Of a stretch of DNA of 21,226 nucleotides, positions 15,997-21,226 are shown piece by piece; the stretch's first letter is position 1; every line of letters starts with the position of its first letter. The notes below the pieces were generated by a model. The model was not told the origin of the DNA. It searched no databases and worked only from the letters and a program-made list of their open reading frames with translations. The position numbers were made by a program, and so were the translations under genes. The DNA comes from CAYUUP01 sp964447925. GTDB lineage: Bacteria > Bacillota > Clostridia > Oscillospirales > Oscillospiraceae. The DNA lies in contig CAYUUP010000018.1 in assembly GCA_964447925.1 (NCBI GenBank), positions 1 to 21,226 of the forward strand, in the 5' to 3' direction.

Positions 15997-17169
15997 ATGC
16001 GAACGATCCTTAACACCCCGGAGGGTACCCGCGACCGTATTTTCGGCGAGTGCCGGGACTGGCGGCGGGTACAGTCCGCTCTGACCCACCTCTTTCGCAA
16101 GCGGGGCTATGCCGAGGTCATCACCCCGGAAGTGGAATATTATGACCTTTTCGTCCGCTCCGGCAGCAGCATTCCACAGGAATCCATGCTGAAGATCATC
16201 GACCGCTCCGGAAAAATCTGTGTTCTGCGGCCCGACTGCACCACTCCCATTGCCAGAGTGGCGGCCACCAAGCTGAAGGATATGGTACTCCCCCAGCGGC
16301 TTTATTATAACCAGGTTATTTACCGCTCCAGCACTGCCAACGCCGGCTGGCAGGGGGAGCTGCCCCAGTGTGGCATTGAACTCATCGGGGCCACCGGGCT
16401 GAAGGCGGATCTGGAGGTCATCGCTACGGCGGTGGACAGCCTCCGGGCCTGCGGGCTCACCGGCTTTCACATCGAGATCGGCCACGCTGCCATTTATAAG
16501 GCGCTGGCATCCGCAATGGACATCAGTCAGGAGGCGGCGGAGACCATCCGGAGCCTCATCGAGGGCAAGAGCTTTGCCGCTCTGGGCGCCTATTTGGGGC
16601 AGTTCACCGACCGGCCCGCCTGCGCCGCCCTGCGGACGCTGGCTTACCTCTTCGGCGGGGTGGAGGTGCTGGACGCTGCCGCCGGTTTGGGCAGCGGTGA
16701 AGAGGATACCATTGCCTACCTTCGCACACTCTATGAGCATCTGGAGGCTGCGGGCTACGGCCCCTATATCCGCTTTGACCTGGGACTTGTGCATCAGATT
16801 GACTACTATACCGGAGTGGTCTTCCGGGGCTATGCTGAGGGCGCTGGGCGGGAGGTGCTGTCCGGCGGCCGCTATGACAGACTGGTGGAGACCTTTGGCC
16901 GCCCCGCTCCTGCCACAGGCTTTGCTGTCTATGTGGATGCCCTGGCCCAGTGCCTGCCCCCGGCGGAGCTGCCCCGACCGGAGTTGGTCATTCACTTCGA
17001 ACCGGAGCGCCTGCGTGAGGCGCTGGCGGCGGTGGACGCTTACCCCGCCGGGGTATGCCAACTATCTCCCTGCCGGACGCTGGACAAGACCCGCAATATG
17101 GCCCGTGAAAAGGGGATCCCTGCCATTCTGATCCTGGATAATGACGGAGAGAGGAGAGAGGAGCTGTGA
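15997..17169 (+). CDS. hisZ: ATP phosphoribosyltransferase regulatory subunit HisZ
   Basis: HisZ is a histidyl-tRNA synthetase paralogue that joins short HisG and makes it active and histidine-sensitive. The 390 residues keep the class II synthetase fold: TPEGTRDRIFGE (7-18), VITPEVEYYDLF (41-52), LRPDCTTPIARV (77-88), QIDYYTGVVFRG (267-278) and LSGGRYDRLVE (288-298). The catalytic arginine of true HisRS in the LVRGLDYY motif is replaced by His266 (LVHQIDYY), and no full anticodon-binding domain is evident at the C-terminus. Both points argue against HisRS. The direct neighbour is a short-form hisG, with which its stop overlaps as GTGA. It leads the operon behind its own promoter. Confidence 0.93.
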   Translation: MRTILNTPEGTRDRIFGECRDWRRVQSALTHLFRKRGYAEVITPEVEYYDLFVRSGSSIPQESMLKIIDRSGKICVLRPDCTTPIARVAATKLKDMVLPQRLYYNQVIYRSSTANAGWQGELPQCGIELIGATGLKADLEVIATAVDSLRACGLTGFHIEIGHAAIYKALASAMDISQEAAETIRSLIEGKSFAALGAYLGQFTDRPACAALRTLAYLFGGVEVLDAAAGLGSGEEDTIAYLRTLYEHLEAAGYGPYIRFDLGLVHQIDYYTGVVFRGYAEGAGREVLSGGRYDRLVETFGRPAPATGFAVYVDALAQCLPPAELPRPELVIHFEPERLREALAAVDAYPAGVCQLSPCRTLDKTRNMAREKGIPAILILDNDGERREEL

Positions 17170-17801
17170 GGGAGCGTCTGCGCATCGCCCTGACCAAGGG
17201 ACGGCTGCAGGAGCAGTCGGTGGAGCTGCTTGAGGCTATGGGCATCGACTGTACCCCGGTTCGGGATCCCGGACGGCGGCTCATCCACGCCCTGCCGGGC
17301 TACCCCATGGATGTGGTGCTGTCCAAGGCCCCTGATGTCATCACCTATGTGCAGCACGGGGTCTGCGACCTGGGCATCGTGGGCAAGGACACCATCCTGG
17401 AGCAGGGCGGCTCTTTCTATGAGGTGCTTGACTTGGGCTTTGGCAAATGCCACTTCGCCCTGGCCGCTCCAAAGAACAGCGGCTTTTACGGCAGCTATAA
17501 GACCCGCAGGGTGGCCTCCAAATATCCCAACATCACCCGCCGCTTCTTTGCGGAAAAGGGCATGGATGTGGATATCATCAGAATTGATGGATCGGTGGAG
17601 CTTGCTCCGCTGCTGGGGCTGGCTGCCGGCATCGTTGACCTGGTGGAGACCGGCTCTACCCTCCGGGCCAACGGCCTTGTGGAGGTGGAGCGGGTGGCGG
17701 ATATCTCCGCCCGGCTCATCGTCAACGCCGCCAGCATGAAGCTCTATAAGGACGCCATTCTGAATTTTATTGCCCGATGCGAGAGGAAGTTGAAAGCATG
17801 A
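17166..17801 (+). CDS. hisG: ATP phosphoribosyltransferase, short catalytic form (HisG-S)
   Basis: First step of histidine synthesis: joins ATP and PRPP to N1-(5-phospho-beta-D-ribosyl)-ATP. The 211-residue protein lacks the ACT-like regulatory C-terminal domain of long HisG, as expected for a HisZ-dependent enzyme. Recognisable are LRIALTKGRLQEQSVELL (5-22), DVITYVQHGVCDLGIVGKD (57-75), and the PRPP-binding DLVETGSTLRANGL (158-171). The GTG start overlaps the hisZ TGA by 4 nt, behind a purine-rich GAGAGGAG tract. Its own TGA overlaps the likely hisD ATG. Stoichiometric HisZ-HisG production through coupling is inferred. Confidence 0.96.
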   Translation: MRERLRIALTKGRLQEQSVELLEAMGIDCTPVRDPGRRLIHALPGYPMDVVLSKAPDVITYVQHGVCDLGIVGKDTILEQGGSFYEVLDLGFGKCHFALAAPKNSGFYGSYKTRRVASKYPNITRRFFAEKGMDVDIIRIDGSVELAPLLGLAAGIVDLVETGSTLRANGLVEVERVADISARLIVNAASMKLYKDAILNFIARCERKLKA

Positions 17802-19087
17802 TGCAGATCGTAACAGCCGATGGGATACAGGAGCGGGAGCTGCTCTCCGCCCTCCGCCGCCGGGCCGGAGAAAAAAATCTGGAAATTGAGCAGGCCGTCC
17901 GGATCATTATGGAGGATGTAAAGCGGGAGGGATATGCTGCCGTGGAGCGGTACTCCCTCCAGTTTGATGGGGCCGCTCCCCGGGAGGTTCCCGCTGAAGA
18001 GCTGGACGCCGCCTATGACGCCTGCCCGCCGGAGCTGATTTCCGCCCTGGATCACGCCGCCCGGAACATCCAGGACTACAATCGTCGGCTCCTCCCCCGG
18101 AGCGGTGAGTGGGCCTCTCCCGACGGAGGACAGGTTGGCCGCATCGTCCGGGGGCTTGACAGGGTAGGTATCTATGTCCCCGGCGGCACGGCGGCCTATC
18201 CCTCCTCCGTACTGATGAACGCCGTCCCCGCCAAGGTGGCTGGGGTGCGGGAGGTGGTCATGGCAACCCCTCCCACCGAGAACCTGAACGCACCGGTGCT
18301 GGCTGCCGCCAAAATCGCCGGGGTAGATCGGGTGATCGCCGTGGGGGGCGCCCAGGCGGTAGCTGCCCTGACCTTCGGGGCTGGCTTTATCCCCCGTGTG
18401 GACAAGCTGGTAGGGCCGGGTAACGCCTTTGTGGCCACGGCCAAGCGGCTGGCCTATGGCTCACTGGATATTGACATGGTGGCCGGGCCGTCAGAGGTGC
18501 TGGTCATCGCCGACGAGAGTGCCGACCCCGCTTTGGTAGCCGCCGACCTGCTGAGCCAGGCGGAGCATGACAAGCTGGCCTCCGCCACCCTCCTGACCAC
18601 CAGCCAGACGCTGGCGGAGGCGGTAAAGACAGAGATCGCCTGGCAGACCTCCAAACTCTCCCGCCGGGAGATTATAGAAAGCTCCCTCCGAGACTTCGGC
18701 TCCATCATCGTCTGCCAAAATCTGGAGCAGGCGGCGGAGCTGGCCAACGAGGTGGCCCCGGAGCATCTGGAAATCATCACCAGGCAGCCTCGTGCGCTGC
18801 TGCCCCTCATCCGCAACGCCGGGGCGGTCTTTCTGGGCGCCTGGTCGCCGGAGCCGCTGGGGGACTATCTGGCGGGGCCGGATCACGTGCTGCCCACCTC
18901 CGGCACCGCCCGGTTTTTCTCTCCGCTTTCGGCGGAGAACTTCCTCAAGACCATGAGCGTCATTGAGTATGACCAGGACTCCCTGTCCCCGGTGGGACAG
19001 GAGATCATCACCCTGGCGGAGACGGAAAAGCTCACTGCCCACGCCAATTCCATCCGTCTGCGCATGGAGAGGGGAGAGAACTGCTGA
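17798..19087 (+). CDS. hisD: Histidinol dehydrogenase
   Basis: Catalyses the last two oxidations, L-histidinol to L-histidine, with NAD+ and zinc. Starting at the ATG at 17798 the protein has 429 residues, the family norm. That start forms an ATGA overlap with the hisG stop and has AGGAAG (17784-17789) at 8 nt, better than an in-frame ATG at 17777 inside hisG. Motifs are VPGGTAAYPSSVLMNAVPAKVAGV near 127-150, LVGPGNAFVATAKR near 204-217 and DMVAGPSEVLVIADE. The zinc ligands are in SQAEHD (Gln254, His257), GDY (Asp356) and TAHANS (His415). The catalytic Glu-His pair is in VAPEHLEI (322-323). It is followed by hisB with a 1-nt overlap, rather than by hisC as in many relatives. Confidence 0.97.
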   Translation: MMQIVTADGIQERELLSALRRRAGEKNLEIEQAVRIIMEDVKREGYAAVERYSLQFDGAAPREVPAEELDAAYDACPPELISALDHAARNIQDYNRRLLPRSGEWASPDGGQVGRIVRGLDRVGIYVPGGTAAYPSSVLMNAVPAKVAGVREVVMATPPTENLNAPVLAAAKIAGVDRVIAVGGAQAVAALTFGAGFIPRVDKLVGPGNAFVATAKRLAYGSLDIDMVAGPSEVLVIADESADPALVAADLLSQAEHDKLASATLLTTSQTLAEAVKTEIAWQTSKLSRREIIESSLRDFGSIIVCQNLEQAAELANEVAPEHLEIITRQPRALLPLIRNAGAVFLGAWSPEPLGDYLAGPDHVLPTSGTARFFSPLSAENFLKTMSVIEYDQDSLSPVGQEIITLAETEKLTAHANSIRLRMERGENC

Positions 19088-19665
19088 TGGGCCGAACCGC
19101 TATTCTGGAACGCAATACAAGAGAAACTCAGATTCAGATTGAATTGGATCTGGATGGAGGGGCGGTTGAAAGCTCTACCGGAATCGGCTTCTTTGATCAT
19201 ATGCTCACCGCTCTGGCTTTCTACGCCGGTTTTGGGCTGAAGTTGACTGCTCATGGAGATCTGCACGTGGACGGCCACCATACGGTGGAGGATGTGGGCA
19301 TCCTGCTGGGCCGGGCAATCTCCAATGCTCTGGGGGAGCGGACGGGTATCCGCCGATTCGGTCACGCTTATGTCCCCATGGACGAGGCCCTGTGCTTTAC
19401 CGCCCTGGATCTCTCCAACCGCCCTTATCTGGTCTTTGACGCCGATATGCCCCAGCCCATGATCGGGGACTACGACAGCTGCCTGACGGTGGAGTTCATG
19501 CGAGCGTTGGCGGTGAACGGGGGCATCACCCTGCACCAGAAGTGCTTCTATGGGGCCAACGCCCACCACATTACCGAGGGGCTGTTCAAGTCCCTGGGGA
19601 TGGCGCTGAAGCAAGGGGTGGAGGTCACCGGCGGGGGCGTCACCTCTACAAAGGGGGTACTCTGA
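19087..19665 (+). CDS. hisB: Imidazoleglycerol-phosphate dehydratase
   Basis: Dehydrates imidazole glycerol phosphate to imidazole acetol phosphate. At 192 residues it is the single-domain form, without the histidinol-phosphatase domain fused in enterics, so the phosphatase must be encoded elsewhere. The dimetal motifs are clear: FFDHML (35-40), DGHHTVEDVGILLG (62-75) and NAHHITEG (158-165). The C-terminal GVTSTKGVL is the usual family ending. The ATG overlaps the hisD stop by one base (TGATG), with a purine-rich GGGGAGAG just upstream as the ribosome site. The product is the substrate of an aminotransferase (HisC) that is not visible in this stretch. Confidence 0.98.
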   Translation: MGRTAILERNTRETQIQIELDLDGGAVESSTGIGFFDHMLTALAFYAGFGLKLTAHGDLHVDGHHTVEDVGILLGRAISNALGERTGIRRFGHAYVPMDEALCFTALDLSNRPYLVFDADMPQPMIGDYDSCLTVEFMRALAVNGGITLHQKCFYGANAHHITEGLFKSLGMALKQGVEVTGGGVTSTKGVL

Positions 19666-19668
19666 ACC

Positions 19669-20277
19669 ATGGGCTACACCGCTATCTTGGATTACGGTGT
19701 GGGAAACCTGAAAAGTGTGTCCAACGCCATGGGCTTTCTGGGCCTTGAAACGAAAATCACCAGCGACAAAAGGGAACTGGAGCTGGCCGATGCCATTATT
19801 CTCCCCGGCGTGGGAGCTTTTCCCGATGCCTGGGACAGGCTCGCCTGTCCAAGCCTGGACAAAATCCTATGGGCCGAGAGCGAAAAAAAGCCCATTCTCG
19901 GCATCTGCCTGGGAATGCAGCTCCTGTTCCAGCGGGGAACAGAGGTGCGGCCCTGCGATGGGCTGGGCTTTGTAAAGGGCAGCGTAGAGAAAATTCAAAC
20001 GGACTGCAAGCTGCCCCATATCGGCTGGAACAGCCTGACACTTTACGGGGACAGCCCTCTGCTCCGGGGAGTGCCGGAGGGAGCTTACGTCTACTTTGTC
20101 CACACCTACTGCGGCGCAGCGGAGGACAAGAACCAGGTCATCGCCACCACTGACTACGGCTCCACTGTGGTGGCCGCTGTTCAGAGCGGCAATGTCTACG
20201 GTACCCAGTTCCACCCAGAAAAGAGCGGGGAAATTGGGCTGCTGATGCTGAAAAATTTTGGAGGGCTGAACCGATGA
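19669..20277 (+). CDS. hisH: Imidazole glycerol phosphate synthase, glutaminase subunit
   Basis: Class I glutamine amidotransferase that releases ammonia from glutamine and channels it to HisF. The 202 residues include LDYGVGNLKSV (7-17), LPGVGAFPDA (45-54), the nucleophile elbow GICLGMQLL with Cys80, and the catalytic pair in QFHPEKSG (His182, Glu184). HIGWN (117-121) is also conserved. It begins 3 nt after hisB, behind a G-rich AAAGGGGG. Its stop overlaps the hisA start as ATGA. Its partner hisF follows hisA. Confidence 0.97.
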   Translation: MGYTAILDYGVGNLKSVSNAMGFLGLETKITSDKRELELADAIILPGVGAFPDAWDRLACPSLDKILWAESEKKPILGICLGMQLLFQRGTEVRPCDGLGFVKGSVEKIQTDCKLPHIGWNSLTLYGDSPLLRGVPEGAYVYFVHTYCGAAEDKNQVIATTDYGSTVVAAVQSGNVYGTQFHPEKSGEIGLLMLKNFGGLNR

Positions 20278-20993
20278 AGCTGTTTCCCGCCATCGACCTG
20301 AAGGACGGACAGGCTGTCCGCCTCTATCAGGGGGACTTTGCTACTGCCCATCAGGTATCTTCCGACCCGCTGGCCACGGCACGGGATTTTGTCGCCGCTG
20401 GAGCTAAGTACATCCACATGGTAGACCTGGATGGGGCCAGAAGCGGTAAGAGCGCCAATTTGGAGATCGTCCGCTCCGTGGCCGCAAGCACCCCGCTAAA
20501 GGTGGAACTGGGAGGCGGTCTGCGTACCATGGCCGACCTTGAGCGGGCGGACGCCCTTGGCGTGTGGCGGATGGTTATCGGCTCTGCCGCCGTCTCCCAC
20601 CCGGAGCTGATCCGGGAGGCCGTGGCTCGGTACGGTGAGCGGATTGCCGTGGGGCTGGATGCCCGAAACGGAAGGGTCAGCGTCTCCGGCTGGACGGAGG
20701 ATTCGGGCCTAAATTACCTGGACTTCGCCCGGCAGATGGAGAAGCTGGGCGTTCTGACTATCATCTTCACTGATATCGCCACCGACGGCGCCCTCACCGG
20801 CCCCTCCTTCGGGCAGCTGGCGGAGTTGCAAAGAGCCGTCTCCTGTCAGATCGTGGCCTCCGGCGGGGCGTCCTCGCTGGAGGACATTATGGCGCTCCGG
20901 GATATGGGTTTCTACGGGGCTATCATCGGCAAGGGCTATTATACCGGTAATGTGGATTTAGCAGCCGCTGTGGAGATTGGGGGCGAACAGTAA
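20274..20993 (+). CDS. hisA: ProFAR isomerase (HisA)
   Basis: Isomerises the aminoaldose ProFAR to the aminoketose PRFAR by an Amadori rearrangement, the step before HisF/HisH. The 239-residue half-barrel repeat protein shows FPAIDLKDGQAVRL with catalytic Asp8 (4-17), VDLDGA (50-55), ELGGGLR (78-84), VGLDARNG with the second catalytic Asp129 (126-133), DIATDGALTGP (167-177), VASGGAS (194-200) and AIIGKGYYTG (216-225). These are the phosphate-binding and acid/base motifs of HisA rather than HisF. The ATG overlaps the hisH stop by 4 nt and its TAA overlaps the hisF ATG by one base. Confidence 0.98.
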   Translation: MKLFPAIDLKDGQAVRLYQGDFATAHQVSSDPLATARDFVAAGAKYIHMVDLDGARSGKSANLEIVRSVAASTPLKVELGGGLRTMADLERADALGVWRMVIGSAAVSHPELIREAVARYGERIAVGLDARNGRVSVSGWTEDSGLNYLDFARQMEKLGVLTIIFTDIATDGALTGPSFGQLAELQRAVSCQIVASGGASSLEDIMALRDMGFYGAIIGKGYYTGNVDLAAAVEIGGEQ

Positions 20994-21226
20994 TGCTGGC
21001 AAAGCGTATCATCCCCTGCCTGGATGTCCGGGACGGCCGGGTGGTGAAGGGGGTCAATTTTGTCAACATCCGGGACGCGGGCGACCCGGTGGAGCTGGCT
21101 ACCTACTACTCCGATCAGGGGGCGGATGAGATTGTCTTTCTGGACATTACCGCCACCTGTGAAGCACGGAAGACTGTGGCCGATGTGGTGGAGCGCACTG
21201 CCCGGCAGGTCTTTGTCCCCCTGACG
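20993..21226 (+). CDS. hisF: Imidazole glycerol phosphate synthase cyclase subunit HisF (3' truncated by window)
   Basis: HisF uses ammonia from HisH to turn PRFAR into imidazole glycerol phosphate and AICAR. Only the first 78 of about 250 residues are present, and the frame is open at the window end. The N-terminal MLAKRIIPCLDVRDGRVVKG carries the catalytic Asp11 and the HisF-specific spacing; GVNFVNIRDAGDPVELA and DEIVFLDITAT also match HisF rather than HisA. The start forms a TAATG overlap with hisA. hisI/hisE would be expected next, beyond the window. Confidence 0.97.
   Translation, partial: MLAKRIIPCLDVRDGRVVKGVNFVNIRDAGDPVELATYYSDQGADEIVFLDITATCEARKTVADVVERTARQVFVPLT

Noticed and set aside
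15994..17061. 355-codon - strand ORF
   Set aside because: Antisense shadow of hisZ; no recognisable motif or ribosome site.
17777..17797. Upstream ATG for hisD inside hisG
   Set aside because: The ATG at 17798 has a correctly spaced AGGAAG and the ATGA overlap usual in this operon, and gives the normal family length.

Overview
The window is a chromosomal housekeeping region of a GC-rich Firmicute, most likely a Clostridia member near the Oscillospiraceae/Ruminococcaceae. The evidence is a Gram-positive PolC-type replicase, the HisZ plus short-HisG form of the first histidine enzyme, the MEP isoprenoid pathway, an ftsE-ftsX-M23 peptidase operon, TmcAL in place of a TmcA acetyltransferase, and frequent strong Shine-Dalgarno sites. 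The placement rests on gene content and protein character, not on a database search. There are no RNA genes, mobile elements, CRISPR arrays or prophage genes.

Layout. (1) Positions 1-2155, + strand: the 3' part of thrS followed closely by tmcAL, ending at a hairpin terminator (2181-2216) shared with the convergent comEC. (2) Positions 2231-7818, - strand: ftsE, ftsX and a membrane-anchored coiled-coil M23 peptidase form one tight operon behind a consensus promoter (7891-7919). A terminator (4687-4725) separates this operon from comEC. comEC is preceded and overlapped by a possible 30-codon leader ORF. (3) Positions 7819-8181: a divergent intergenic region with two near-consensus sigma-A promoters back to back and some inverted repeats. 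(4) Positions 8182-15826, + strand: dxr, rseP, ispG and polC. Two MEP-pathway enzymes flank a site-2 intramembrane protease, and the replicative polymerase follows. A 15-bp hairpin lies after polC. (5) Positions 15997-21226, + strand: a histidine operon hisZ-hisG-hisD-hisB-hisH-hisA-hisF (hisF cut by the window end), with its own promoter and start/stop overlaps at most junctions. hisC is absent from its common place between hisD and hisB.

How the genes work together. FtsE and FtsX form an ABC-type complex that, in other bacteria, gates a peptidoglycan hydrolase through its coiled coil; the M23 protein next door is the obvious partner. Dxr and IspG catalyse the second committed-type step and a late step of IPP/DMAPP synthesis, RseP cuts membrane substrates, and PolC copies the chromosome. 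HisZ/HisG, HisD, HisB, HisH/HisF and HisA supply most steps from PRPP and ATP to histidine; HisI/HisE and an aminotransferase must lie elsewhere.

I found no convincing new biological system. The points most worth a second look are the leader ORF overlapping comEC, the structured divergent region between ftsE and dxr, the two hairpins flanking polC, and the missing hisC.
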